Assembly (NCBI GenBank): GCA_964533585.1
Contig: CAZHMM010000001.1
Location: 1 to 64,000 of the forward strand
DNA length: 64,000 nt
Reading direction: 5' to 3'
Source of the DNA: Elioraea sp964533585
GTDB lineage: Bacteria > Pseudomonadota > Alphaproteobacteria > Acetobacterales > Acetobacteraceae
This document shows, piece by piece, positions 16,631 to 25,491 of this stretch. The notes beneath the pieces are model-generated. The model was not told where the DNA came from and searched no databases. It saw only the letters and a list, made by a program, of their open reading frames with translations. Each line of letters begins with the position of its first letter. The first letter of the stretch is position 1. A program made the position numbers and the translations under genes.

Positions 16631-17604
16631 CACTGGGACGACGCACGCTTCTGGGCACCGCCGCGGCGCTGCCCGCATTCGGCCTGGCGGAGGCGCAGGA
16701 GGCGCTCCGCCTGACGCTCGCCGGCGGCTCGGTCGGTGGCGCCTGGAGCGCGATCGGCAACGCGATCGGCGAGGCGATCCGGCGCGAGCATCCCGGCACG
16801 GCGTTCTCCTACGAGCCGGGACGCGATGCGGCGAATGTCACGCTGGTGTCGCAGGGGCGGGTGCAGCTCGGCATCGCGCACGCGCAGATCGCGCTCCGCG
16901 CCATCAAGGGCGAGGCGCCGTTCGACCGTGCGATGCCCGACATCCGCGGCGTGAGCCTGATCGACAGCGAGGCGGCGTGGCAGCCGATCGTGCGCGCCGG
17001 CGCGCCCGTCGCCACGCTGGAGGAGATCGCCGAGAAGCGCGCCCCCGTGCGCGTCACCGCCAATCTGCGCGGCACGATGATGGCGCTCGCCACCGAGGAG
17101 GCCTTCGCCGCCGCCGGCGCGCCGTTCGCGCAGATCGAGCGCTGGGGCGGGCGGGTGCACTACGTCGCCTGGAACGACGCGCTGGAGATGCTGAAGAACA
17201 ACCAGGTGGACATCATCACCAATGTGGTGGACTTCCCCTCGCGCCAGGTGCTGAACGCGGTGCGCGGGCTGGACGTGAAATTCCTCGGCTTCGGCCCTGA
17301 TCTGGTCGCGAAGGTGAATGCGCGGCTCGGCTCGACGCCCATCACCATTCCGGCCAATGCGTATCCGTTCCAGCCCGAGGCGGTGAACACCTTCCGCGCC
17401 CATGTCGTGCTGCTGACCTCGGCCGCCGTGCCGGCCGACACGGTCGAGGCGGTGGTCAACGCGGTCATCAAGCACTTCGACGCGGTCAAGCGCGCCCACG
17501 CGACGATGGCGCGACTTGAGGCACGGGCGCTGCCGGACACCGGCGGTGTCGCGCTGCATGAGGGTGCCGCGCGCGCCTATCGCGCCGCCGGACTGATGAG
17601 CTGA
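16627..17604 (+). CDS. TAXI family TRAP transporter solute-binding protein
   Basis: 325 residues with a signal peptide carrying a GRRTLLG motif (Tat-like twin Arg) and a cleavage region near LAEAQE, so it is periplasmic. The mature protein has TAXI features: LAGGSVGGAWSAIGNAIGEAI, YEPGRDAANV, and the QVDIITNVVDFPS region. It delivers a small organic substrate to the DctQM permease that follows. The substrate is unknown. It is translationally coupled to the LOG gene. Confidence 0.9.
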   Translation: MTLGRRTLLGTAAALPAFGLAEAQEALRLTLAGGSVGGAWSAIGNAIGEAIRREHPGTAFSYEPGRDAANVTLVSQGRVQLGIAHAQIALRAIKGEAPFDRAMPDIRGVSLIDSEAAWQPIVRAGAPVATLEEIAEKRAPVRVTANLRGTMMALATEEAFAAAGAPFAQIERWGGRVHYVAWNDALEMLKNNQVDIITNVVDFPSRQVLNAVRGLDVKFLGFGPDLVAKVNARLGSTPITIPANAYPFQPEAVNTFRAHVVLLTSAAVPADTVEAVVNAVIKHFDAVKRAHATMARLEARALPDTGGVALHEGAARAYRAAGLMS

Positions 17605-17663
17605 CCCTGCTCACGTCGCTTCTGCCGGGAAAGCCGCGCACGCTTCCCCCGGCGGAGGCGGCG

Positions 17664-19478
17664 GTGGTCGGCGCGGTCGGCGCCGTGCTCTCGGCGTTCC
17701 TGCTGGCGCTCGCCCTCGGCCGGGAGGCCGACCGCACCGTCAGCCTGTTCGTCTTTCTCGGCGCGGTGCTGACCATCGGCTTCCTCACCGTTACGGGCAA
17801 TCCGCTCCGCCCAACCGGCCGGTCGCTGCCGTCCTGGGGATTGGTGATCGCGACCTGGGCCTCGGTCGGCTGGTTCCTCGTCCACGCCGAGGCGCATGCG
17901 CTGCGCTGGCCGATGGTGAGCCCGCTCTCGCCGGGCGATCTGATCGCGGCCTCGGCGCTGATCCTGCTGGTGCTGGAGGCGACGCGGCGCACGATCGGGC
18001 TCGCGCTCGCGATCCTGGTGCTGCTGTTCCTCGCCTATGCGGTGTTCGGCGACCGGCTGGAGGGCGCGTTCGGCCACCGGCCCCTGAGCATCACCGAGAT
18101 CCTCGACCATCTGGTGTTCACCACCAACGGCCTGATCGGCCCGGCACTCGCGGTGGCGGCGTTCCTGGTCTACGTGTTCGTGCTGTTCGGCGCGGTGCTG
18201 GACCGTTCCGGCGGCGGGGATTTCTTCTTCGACCTCTCCGCCGCGCTGGTGGGGCGGCAGGCGGGTGGGCCGGCCAAGGTCGCGGTGGTCTCATCGGCGC
18301 TCTACGGCACCATCTCGGGCAGCCCGACCGCCGACGTGGTCACCACCGGCGCGCTCACCATCCCGATGATGAAGCGGCTTGGTTACCGCCCGGCCTATGC
18401 GGGGGCGGTGGAGTCCTCCGCCTCGGCGGGCGGGGCGCTGCTGCCGCCGGTGATGGGCAGTGCGGCGTTCCTGATGAGCGACTTCACCAACATCCCCTAC
18501 GCCGAGATCGTCGTCTCGGCCGCGCTGACGGGGGTGCTCTACTACGTCGCGGTGTTCTTCGCCGTCCATGCCCGCGCGGTGCTGGATCGGCTCGGCGCGT
18601 TCGACGGCACGACTGCGCGCGTCGCCGCCGTGCTGCGCGCAGGCTGGTGGCATCTCGTGCCGATCGCGGCGCTGGTTTTGCTCGTGCTCTCGGCCGACCG
18701 CCCCGTCTATGGCGCCGGACTCGCGGTGGTGATCGGTGCGGCGATCCTACTGATCCGAACGCGGGCGCCACTCAATACCGCCGCGACACTGCTCACGGCG
18801 GCGATCGAGGCAGCGCGACGGGCGGCACCGGTCGGCATCGCCTGCGCGGTCGCCGGGCTGGTGGTCGGCTCGCTCACCATCACCGATCTCGCCGGCAAGT
18901 TCTCCTCGCTGCTGTTCTCCTTCGCGCCCGACCTGCTGCCGGTGGTGATGCTGATCACGGCGGGCGTGACGTTGCTGCTCGGCATGGGGATGCCGACCCC
19001 GGCCGTCTATGTGTTGGCATCCGTGCTGGCCGCGCCGGCAATGGTCAATCTCGGCGTGCCGACGCTGGCCGCGCACCTGTTCGTCGTCTACTTCGCCTCG
19101 ATGTCGGCAATCACGCCGCCCGTCGCGGTCGCCGCGTTTGCCGCCGCCTCGATCGCGGGCGCCGATCCGCTGCGCATCGCGGTGATCGCCTGCCGGCTCG
19201 CGGTGGTCGGCTTCGTGCTGCCGTTCTGCTTCGTCTGGCGCCCGGCGCTGCTGCTGATCGGCGATCCCGTGTCGGTCGTGCTGGCCCTCGCCGCGACGCT
19301 CGCGGGCGTGGTGGCGCTCGCCGCGGCGCTGGAGGGCTGGCTGGCACGACGGCTCACCGCGCTCGATCGCCTGCTGCTCGGCCTTGCCGGTGCGGCCCTG
19401 GTCGCGCCGATCGCCTGGGCGGATGTCGCCGGCGCCGCGCTGCTGGCCGGATGGCTGCTGGTTGGCCGGCCGCGCTGA
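17664..19478 (+). CDS. TRAP transporter fused permease (DctQM-type, TAXI class)
   Basis: 604 residues, highly hydrophobic. The first ~150 residues correspond to the small DctQ subunit (four helices) and the rest to DctM, with the signature SGSPTADVVTTGALTIPMM, SSASAGGALLPPVMG and LLGMGMPTPAVYVL. It drives sodium-coupled uptake together with the upstream TAXI protein. The frame is open upstream to the stop region of the previous gene without an ATG, so GTG 17664 is a working start and a CTG start further up is possible. It ends 4 bp from the convergent gene. Confidence 0.9.
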   Translation: MVGAVGAVLSAFLLALALGREADRTVSLFVFLGAVLTIGFLTVTGNPLRPTGRSLPSWGLVIATWASVGWFLVHAEAHALRWPMVSPLSPGDLIAASALILLVLEATRRTIGLALAILVLLFLAYAVFGDRLEGAFGHRPLSITEILDHLVFTTNGLIGPALAVAAFLVYVFVLFGAVLDRSGGGDFFFDLSAALVGRQAGGPAKVAVVSSALYGTISGSPTADVVTTGALTIPMMKRLGYRPAYAGAVESSASAGGALLPPVMGSAAFLMSDFTNIPYAEIVVSAALTGVLYYVAVFFAVHARAVLDRLGAFDGTTARVAAVLRAGWWHLVPIAALVLLVLSADRPVYGAGLAVVIGAAILLIRTRAPLNTAATLLTAAIEAARRAAPVGIACAVAGLVVGSLTITDLAGKFSSLLFSFAPDLLPVVMLITAGVTLLLGMGMPTPAVYVLASVLAAPAMVNLGVPTLAAHLFVVYFASMSAITPPVAVAAFAAASIAGADPLRIAVIACRLAVVGFVLPFCFVWRPALLLIGDPVSVVLALAATLAGVVALAAALEGWLARRLTALDRLLLGLAGAALVAPIAWADVAGAALLAGWLLVGRPR

Positions 19479-19482
19479 CGCC

Positions 19483-19869
19483 TCAGCGCCGGCAGCGATA
19501 CATCACCCGGACCTGGGCGATGTCCGTTTGCGTGCCGTCACGCTCGATCACGAGCGGCCTGATGCCGCCGGGGACGCGGCGGTACTGCACCATGTCGCCA
19601 GGCCGCAGCGGCGCTTCCCCATTCTCCGTGGTGCGCACCAGCATGCCGATGCGATCGGCCTGGATGACGAAGCGCACCTCCGCCAGCACCAAGCGTTTGC
19701 CGCCGTCCCACCACTCGAGCGTCGTCTCGGCGATGACGTGGCGCAGGCTGGTCTCGGCGCAGGAGAGGTCGGGCGACCAGATGCCGCGCAGATCGGAGGG
19801 TGATTCGGCTACTGCCGGCCGCGTCGCTGCCAGGACCAGCAGGGTGGCCACACAAAAAGATCGATGCAT
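19483..19869 (-). CDS. Small secreted protein of unknown family, paralogue A
   Basis: 128 residues from the ATG at 19869, with a signal peptide ending near AVAES. The mature part of about 105 residues contains LRGIWSPDLSC, TTLEWWDGGKR, NGEAPLRPGDMVQYRRVPGG and a C-terminal YRCRR. Two Cys, one early and one near the C-terminus, could form a disulfide. The next gene upstream encodes a clear paralogue. No known function; the size and WSPDLSC start suggest a small beta-rich periplasmic domain. Confidence 0.75.
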   Translation of the reverse strand: MHRSFCVATLLVLAATRPAVAESPSDLRGIWSPDLSCAETSLRHVIAETTLEWWDGGKRLVLAEVRFVIQADRIGMLVRTTENGEAPLRPGDMVQYRRVPGGIRPLVIERDGTQTDIAQVRVMYRCRR

Positions 19870-19973
19870 GGACTGGACTCTCCGGGCCGTGACTGCCGGC
19901 ACGTTCCGGCGAGGAGGCAGTCTAGGGCAGTTCGCCAGCCCCGGCACTGTCGCGTTCGCTTGAATGGGCCGGA

Positions 19974-20369
19974 TCACCTGCGGCAGGCGAAGAAGGTGCG
20001 CGGCCGCGAGATGTCGATCGTTGTGTCGTTGCGCATGATCGAGATCGGCCGCAGCCCGCCGGCAACGCGCTGATAGGTCACGATGTCGCCCGGGCGGAGC
20101 GGGGCATCGCCATTCTGCACCTGCCGCACGAGCGCTGCGATCTCATTGCCGCGAATGCGGTAATGGACCTGAGCCGCGGCGACACGCTCGCCCCCCTCGT
20201 GCCATTCCAGCGTCGTCCGGCCGACGACATGGCGCGGCGCGGTCGCGCCGCAGGAGAGATCGGGCGACCATGCGCCCTGCAGGCTCGACGGCGCCTCCAC
20301 GGCGGTGGCCGGCGGCGCGAGCGCGACGACGAACAAGGCGGCCACGGCGGCGCGTTGCATCAGGTCCAT
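19974..20369 (-). CDS. Small secreted protein of unknown family, paralogue B
   Basis: 131 residues from ATG 20369 (ATG 20360 also possible), with a signal peptide ending near ATAVE. It shares with its neighbour LQGAWSPDLSC, APRHVVGRTTLEWHEGGER, NGDAPLRPGDIVTYQRVAGGLRP and the final CRR. The pair is a tandem duplication with roughly half of mature residues identical by eye. It lies downstream of the pyruvate kinase gene on the same strand. Confidence 0.75.
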   Translation of the reverse strand: MDLMQRAAVAALFVVALAPPATAVEAPSSLQGAWSPDLSCGATAPRHVVGRTTLEWHEGGERVAAAQVHYRIRGNEIAALVRQVQNGDAPLRPGDIVTYQRVAGGLRPISIMRNDTTIDISRPRTFFACRR

Positions 20370-20404
20370 CCCAGCCTCCTCAACTCGTCGATTCGCGCCG
20401 GCCG

Positions 20405-21838
20405 CTACGGCATCGTCGCGATCCGCAGCGCGTTGGTCGTGCCCGAGGTGCCGAACGGCATGCCCGCGACCACGACGATCTCCTCGCCGGCGGCGGCGAA
20501 GCTCTCCTGCGCGGCGATCCGCAACGACTTTGCCACCGCCTCGCTCATGCTGTGCGCATCCGCCGTCACGAGCGGATAGACGCCCCAGACGACGCAGAGC
20601 CGCCGTGCCGTCTCCTCGCGCGGCGTCAGCCCGAGGATCGGCGCGGCGGGCCGTTCGCGGCTGATCCTGAGCGCGGTCGAGCCCGACATGGTGAAGGTCG
20701 CGATCGCCTCGGCGCCGATCGTGTGCGCGACCTGGCGCGCGGCCGCGACGATCGCATCGGCCGAACTGCGATCCGGCAACTGCCGCGTGGCCTCGACGAT
20801 CTCGCGGTAGGTGGGGTCGGCTTCCACGCGCGAGACGATCCGGTCCATCATCGCCACCGCCTCGCGCGGGAAACTGCCGGCCGCGCTTTCGGCCGAGAGC
20901 ATCACCGCATCCGCGCCGTCGAACACCGCCGTCGCGACGTCGGAGGCCTCGGCGCGCGTCGGCGTCGGCGCGCCGACCATGCTTTCGAGCATCTGCGTGG
21001 CCACCACCACCGGCTTGCCGGCGGTCCGGCACGCCTTGACGATCCGCTTCTGCGCCAGCGGCACGTTCTCGGGTGGCAGCTCGACGCCGAGATCGCCGCG
21101 CGCGACCATCACGCAGTCCGACAGCGCGACGATCTGGTCGAGCGCATCGAGCGCCGACGGCTTCTCCAGCTTGGTCATGATCCAGGCGCGGCCGTTGATG
21201 ATCGCCCTGGCCTCGGCGACGTCCTCGGGGCGCTGCACGAAGGAGAGGCCGACATACTCGATGCCCTGCTGGAGCGCGAAGTCCAGGTCGCGGCGGTCCT
21301 TTTCGGTCAACGCCGGGATCGGCAGGGTGATGTCCGGCACGTTCACGCCCTTGCGGTCGCTCACCTGGCCACCGACCACCACCTCGCATTCCAGATGATC
21401 AGCCCGCTTCTTGTCGACGCGCAGCTTCACCTTGCCGTCATCGATCAGCAGCGTGGCGCCGATCCCGGCCGCCTTGATGATCTCGGGATGCGGCAGCTGC
21501 ACGCGCGCGGCATCGCCCGGCACGGGCGAGAGGTCGAGCCGGAAACGCCCGCCCGTCTGCAGCTGGACGAGCCCGCCGCGGAAGGTGCCGACCCGGAGCT
21601 TCGGCCCCTGCACATCGGCGAGGATCGCGATCTGCCGCCCGCTGCGCTTCTCGATCGCGCGGATCGCCTCGATCCGTGCGGCGTGATCGTCGTGCGAGCC
21701 GTGGCTGAAGTTCAGCCGGAACACATCGGCCCCGGCATGGAACAGATGCCCGATCATCTCGGGCGTCGACGAGGCCGGGCCGAGGGTCGCGATGATCTTG
21801 GTGCGGCGGTGGCGGCGGAGTGCAGGCTTCTGTCGCAT
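20405..21838 (-). CDS. pyk: Pyruvate kinase
   Basis: 477 residues. It has the TIM-barrel blocks TKIIATLGPAS, FRLNFSHG, ILADVQGPKLRVG, the B domain (about 70-170), IMTKLEKPSALD (catalytic Lys and Glu), MVARGDLGVELP, KPVVVATQMLESM, PTRAEASDVATAVFDGADAVMLSAESA and a C-domain. It converts PEP and ADP to pyruvate and ATP. The ATG at 21838 has GGAGG just upstream and follows the glycerate kinase stop by 11 bp, so the two form an operon like ttuD-ttuE of tartrate and hydroxypyruvate catabolism. Confidence 0.95.
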   Translation of the reverse strand: MRQKPALRRHRRTKIIATLGPASSTPEMIGHLFHAGADVFRLNFSHGSHDDHAARIEAIRAIEKRSGRQIAILADVQGPKLRVGTFRGGLVQLQTGGRFRLDLSPVPGDAARVQLPHPEIIKAAGIGATLLIDDGKVKLRVDKKRADHLECEVVVGGQVSDRKGVNVPDITLPIPALTEKDRRDLDFALQQGIEYVGLSFVQRPEDVAEARAIINGRAWIMTKLEKPSALDALDQIVALSDCVMVARGDLGVELPPENVPLAQKRIVKACRTAGKPVVVATQMLESMVGAPTPTRAEASDVATAVFDGADAVMLSAESAAGSFPREAVAMMDRIVSRVEADPTYREIVEATRQLPDRSSADAIVAAARQVAHTIGAEAIATFTMSGSTALRISRERPAAPILGLTPREETARRLCVVWGVYPLVTADAHSMSEAVAKSLRIAAQESFAAAGEEIVVVAGMPFGTSGTTNALRIATMP

Positions 21839-21849
21839 CGATGCCTCCG

Positions 21850-23127
21850 TCACGCGACCAGGACGGCGCGGATGTCGTTCACGTTGGTCAGCGTCGGTCC
21901 GGTGACCACGAGATCGCCGAGGGCTGCGAAGAGCCCGTAGCTGTCGTGCCGCGCCAGCACTTCGGCTGGGTCGAGCCCGGCGCCGTGCGCGCGCGCGAGC
22001 GTGTCGGGGGCGACGATCGCGCCGGCCGCGTCCTCGGTGCCATCGATCCCGTCCGTGTCGCCGGCGATCGCCCAGACGCCCGGCTCGCCCTTCAGCGCGA
22101 GTGCCAGGCCGAGCAGGAAGGTCGTGTTGCGCCCGCCGCGCCCGGCCGGCCCCTTGATCGTCACCGTCGTCTCGCCGCCCGAGAGCAGCAGTGAGGGCGG
22201 TGCCACGGGCGTGCCGTGCGTGCGGCAGCCGCGCGCGATGCCGGCCATCACCGTGCCGAGCACCGTGCTTTCGCCTTCGATCGCATCGCCAAGGATCAGC
22301 GGTGCGAGGCCACGGGCACGCGCCGCCGCCGCCGCCGCCTCGAGCGCCATCTGCGGCGTCGCGATCATGCGGAACTCGCTTGCGGCGAGGCGAGGGTCGC
22401 CCGGTTTCGGCGTCTCGTCCTCGGCGCGGTGGAGATGCGCCGCGACCTCTGCCGGCAGTTCGATGCCGTAGCGGTCGATCAGCGCGCGCGCGTCGGCGAA
22501 GCTGGTCGGGTCCGGCACCGTGGGGCCGGAGGCGATCACCGCCGGATCGTCGCCCGGCACATCGCTGATCGCGAGCGTGACCACGCGCGCCGGATGAGCG
22601 GCGGCGGCGAGCCGCCCTCCCTTGATCGCCGACAGATGCTTCCGCACGCAATTCATTTCGTGGATGGTGGCGCCCGAATGGAGCAGCGCGCGGTTGACCG
22701 CCTGCTTGTGATCGAGCGTCAGGCCCGGCGCGGGCAGCGCCATCAAGGCCGACCCGCCGCCCGAGATCAGCGCCAGCACCAGATCCTCCGGCCCGAGCCC
22801 CTGCACCGCGGCAAGAATCCGCCGCGCCGCCGCCTCGCTGCGCGCATCGGGCACGGGGTGGGAGGCCTCCAGGACCGTGATCGACCGCGTCGGCACGGCG
22901 TGGCCGTCGCGCGTCACCACGACGCCCTCGACCTGCCCGTCCCAGGCCTCCTCGACGGCGGCCGCCATCACGGCCGCCGACTTGCCGGCGCCGACCACCA
23001 CGGTGCGGCCGCGCGGGCGCTTCGGCAGATGCGCCGGCAGCACCCGCCTCGGATCGGCTGCCGCCACAGCCGAATCGAACACCGCGCGCAGCGCAGCGCG
23101 CGCCTCAGCGTCAGTCCATGACCCCAC
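21850..23127 (-). CDS. gckA: Glycerate 2-kinase, GckA/TtuD type (MOFRL/DUF4147)
   Basis: 425 residues from the GTG at 23127. The N-terminal domain has VVGAGKSAAVMAAAVEE, HPVPDARSEAAARRIL and SGGGSALMALPAPGLTL; the C-terminal MOFRL domain has LSGGETTVTIKG, GGRNTTFLLGLAL and GDTDGIDGTEDAAGAIV. It phosphorylates D-glycerate to 2-phosphoglycerate, linking hydroxypyruvate/tartronate semialdehyde catabolism or the serine cycle to glycolysis. It is coupled to pyruvate kinase downstream and is divergent from the DUF1244 gene. Confidence 0.93.
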   Translation of the reverse strand: MGSWTDAEARAALRAVFDSAVAAADPRRVLPAHLPKRPRGRTVVVGAGKSAAVMAAAVEEAWDGQVEGVVVTRDGHAVPTRSITVLEASHPVPDARSEAAARRILAAVQGLGPEDLVLALISGGGSALMALPAPGLTLDHKQAVNRALLHSGATIHEMNCVRKHLSAIKGGRLAAAAHPARVVTLAISDVPGDDPAVIASGPTVPDPTSFADARALIDRYGIELPAEVAAHLHRAEDETPKPGDPRLAASEFRMIATPQMALEAAAAAARARGLAPLILGDAIEGESTVLGTVMAGIARGCRTHGTPVAPPSLLLSGGETTVTIKGPAGRGGRNTTFLLGLALALKGEPGVWAIAGDTDGIDGTEDAAGAIVAPDTLARAHGAGLDPAEVLARHDSYGLFAALGDLVVTGPTLTNVNDIRAVLVA

Positions 23128-23224
23128 GCTGCCCCATCCTCCCACCTGATCGCGGCCGGGAGTATGGCGAACACAGGCCGGGCGCGCCATCTATGCGCGG
23201 ACAGCAGCGCCGAGGAGAAGCCGC

Positions 23225-23536
<312 letters not shown>

Positions 23537-23546
23537 GGCGCGTCCG

Positions 23547-23567
23547 GGCCGCGGCGACGCCGCGGCC
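23547..23567. terminator. GC hairpin between convergent genes
   Basis: A 9-bp perfect stem (23547-23555 with 23559-23567) and a 3-nt loop lie between the DUF1244 gene and the small membrane protein gene. There is no T run on either side, so termination is inferred from position only. Confidence 0.4.
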
Positions 23568-23606
23568 GTGAGCCGAGGATCGCGTGTCTGCCGGGCCGTG
23601 CCCGGC

Positions 23607-23732
23607 CTAGAGCCGCACGCCGCTGGTCGTGAACGCGGCCTCGGCGCTCTGCTGGAAGTTCTGGTCGAGCAGATACCACGCGCCGACCGCGAGCCCGACG
23701 GCGACGATCACGGCGATGATGAAGGCCTTCAT
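23607..23732 (-). CDS. 41-residue single-pass membrane protein, conserved type
   Basis: A short frame starting MKAFIIAVIVAVGLAVG with one transmembrane helix (about 4-22) followed by a small polar tail ending FTTSGVRL. From memory, very similar proteins with a C-terminal AFxTSGxRL are found across Rhizobiales and relatives, which supports a real gene. The tail probably faces the periplasm. Function unknown. The ATG at 23732 is the first that gives the conserved N-terminus. Confidence 0.65.
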   Translation of the reverse strand: MKAFIIAVIVAVGLAVGAWYLLDQNFQQSAEAAFTTSGVRL

Positions 23733-23862
23733 GGCTGACCGCCCACTCCCTTGCCTGGGCTCTCTCATGCGCCGTTTGCGGCCAGTTTTCAAGCATCCGT
23801 GCTGCGCATTGACGCGGCCGGCGGCGGGCGCGCATCGTTCATGCTCGACGGCGGAGGCACCG

Positions 23863-24852
23863 ATGGCGCGGATCGCACGACGCAGCCTGGTCGCAGGCAT
23901 CGCATCGGGGGTTGCGCTGCCTGGCATCCTGCGCGCCCAGGCAGCGCCGCCGATCCGCATCGTCGTGCCGGCGGCTCGCGGCGAGCCGCTCGACTCGCTC
24001 GCACGGCTGCTCGCGGATCGGCTGATCCCGTTCCTCGGCCGGGGCATGGTGGTCGAGGCCCAGATCGGTGCGGGCGGGCTGACCGCCGCCGAGGCGCTGG
24101 CGACCGCGCCGCCCGACGACACGGTGATCGGCATCCTCGGTGCAGCGACGCTCTGCGCCGCGCCGGCGGTGTACGGGCGCGTGGACTTCGATCCGCTGCG
24201 CGCGCTGCGCCCCGTCACCCAGGTCACCGAAACCGCGGTGGTGCTCGCGGTCGAGAGCGCGCAGGCGCGGGCGCGCGGCTGGGCCGACCTGCCGACGTTG
24301 CTTGCCTGGGCGAAGGCCCATCCCGGCGCGCTCGCGATCGCCCATGCGGGTGTGGGGACCGAGAGCCATCTCGCGCTGGTGGCGCTTGCCGACGCGGCGG
24401 AGGTGGCGATCGCGGAGGGGCCGGCGCGCGACGGCACCGCGGCCGATCTCGTGGCCGGCGTGGTCGATGGCGCGGCGGATCTGCCCGGCGCCGTGCTGCC
24501 GGCGATTGCGGCGGGGCGCGCACGGCCGGTCGGCGTCAGCAGCCGCCGGCGGCTGTCGCTGCTGCCGGATGTGCCGGCCTTCGCCGAATACCCCGGAGTC
24601 GGACTTGGCGCGATCGACCTGCGCGGCTGGAACATGGTCGTGGTGCCCGCAACCATGCCGGACCCCGACGTGCAGCGCCTCTCCGTCGCCATCCGCCGTG
24701 TGGCGTCCCATCCCGAGTTCGCCCCGGTGCTGCGCCGCCCCGGCTACGCGGTCGCGCTCAGCGTCAGTCCGGAGGCGGCAGCGCAGATGATCGCCGAGGA
24801 GGCGCCGAAATGGCAGCGCCTGGCCGAACTCTCCGGTGCGGCAGCGAACTGA
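23863..24852 (+). CDS. Bug/TctC-type periplasmic substrate-binding protein
   Basis: 329 residues with a signal peptide (ARRSLVAGIASGVALPGILRAQA) and the Bug fold: IRIVVPAARGEPLDSLARLLADRL, a domain I/II crossover and the C-terminal PDVPAFAEYPGVGLG. Such proteins bind carboxylates for tripartite tricarboxylate transporters. No TctA/TctB genes are adjacent, so it is an orphan, as is common in Acetobacteraceae and Burkholderiales. Start at ATG 23863, 6 bp after a GGAGG. Confidence 0.88.
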   Translation: MARIARRSLVAGIASGVALPGILRAQAAPPIRIVVPAARGEPLDSLARLLADRLIPFLGRGMVVEAQIGAGGLTAAEALATAPPDDTVIGILGAATLCAAPAVYGRVDFDPLRALRPVTQVTETAVVLAVESAQARARGWADLPTLLAWAKAHPGALAIAHAGVGTESHLALVALADAAEVAIAEGPARDGTAADLVAGVVDGAADLPGAVLPAIAAGRARPVGVSSRRRLSLLPDVPAFAEYPGVGLGAIDLRGWNMVVVPATMPDPDVQRLSVAIRRVASHPEFAPVLRRPGYAVALSVSPEAAAQMIAEEAPKWQRLAELSGAAAN

Positions 24853-24855
24853 GCG

Positions 24856-25491
24856 CTACAGGCCGGGATGGGCGGCGAGCAGCGCCTCGGCCTCGGCGAG
24901 GTCGTCCGGCGCGTTGGCGTTGAAGAACGGATCGAGCGGCGTCGTGGGCCAGTCCGCATAGGCAATGCCGTGCCGTGCGGTCCAGTGGTCGATCTTGCGT
25001 TCGTTCCCGACCACCAGCGCATGGCGCAGATCGGCGCGCAGCGAGACCGGCCAGAGTCCGATCGGCGGGTGGGTCCGACCGTCGGAGCGTGCGCAGGCGA
25101 GCGGCGCTCCGGCGGCAGCGCGCGCGGCGTGCAGCCGCGCCACCAGGTCGCGCGGCAGGAACGGCCCGTCGGTCGGCGCGGAGGCGACCCAGGCGATGTC
25201 GGGCATTTCGCGCGCGGCCCAGTCCAGCGCGGCGAGGATGCCGGCGAGCGGACCCGCGAAACCCGGCACGTCGTCGGGCACGATCGGCAGATCGAGAAAG
25301 GCGAGGCGGGCCGGATCGCCGTTCGCGTTGACGATCAGCCCAGCGCATTGCGGGGCAAGCCGGGCGATCACGCGCGCAATGATGGTCTCGCCGCCCACGC
25401 GCTTCAGCCCCTTGTCGCCGCCGCCCATGCGGCGTGCGAGGCCGCCGGCCAGCAGCACGCCGAGGGTGGGCGGATGGTCAGTCGTCGTCAC
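24856..25491 (-). CDS. mobA: Molybdenum cofactor guanylyltransferase
   Basis: 211 residues from the GTG at 25491. N-terminal GVLLAGGLARRMGGGDKGL is the nucleotide-binding motif; VPDDVPGFAGPLAGILAAL and the SAPTDGPFLP metal site follow. MobA attaches GMP to molybdopterin to form the bis-MGD cofactor of formate dehydrogenase and DMSO reductase-type enzymes. The start overlaps the fdhD stop by 4 bp, so mobA and fdhD are co-translated. No formate dehydrogenase genes lie in the window. Confidence 0.92.
   Translation of the reverse strand: MTTTDHPPTLGVLLAGGLARRMGGGDKGLKRVGGETIIARVIARLAPQCAGLIVNANGDPARLAFLDLPIVPDDVPGFAGPLAGILAALDWAAREMPDIAWVASAPTDGPFLPRDLVARLHAARAAAGAPLACARSDGRTHPPIGLWPVSLRADLRHALVVGNERKIDHWTARHGIAYADWPTTPLDPFFNANAPDDLAEAEALLAAHPGL

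Noticed and set aside
20405..22651. Minus-strand frame that appears to extend pyruvate kinase far upstream
   Set aside because: The upstream part lies in another frame of the glycerate kinase gene. Pyruvate kinase homology begins at the ATG at 21838.
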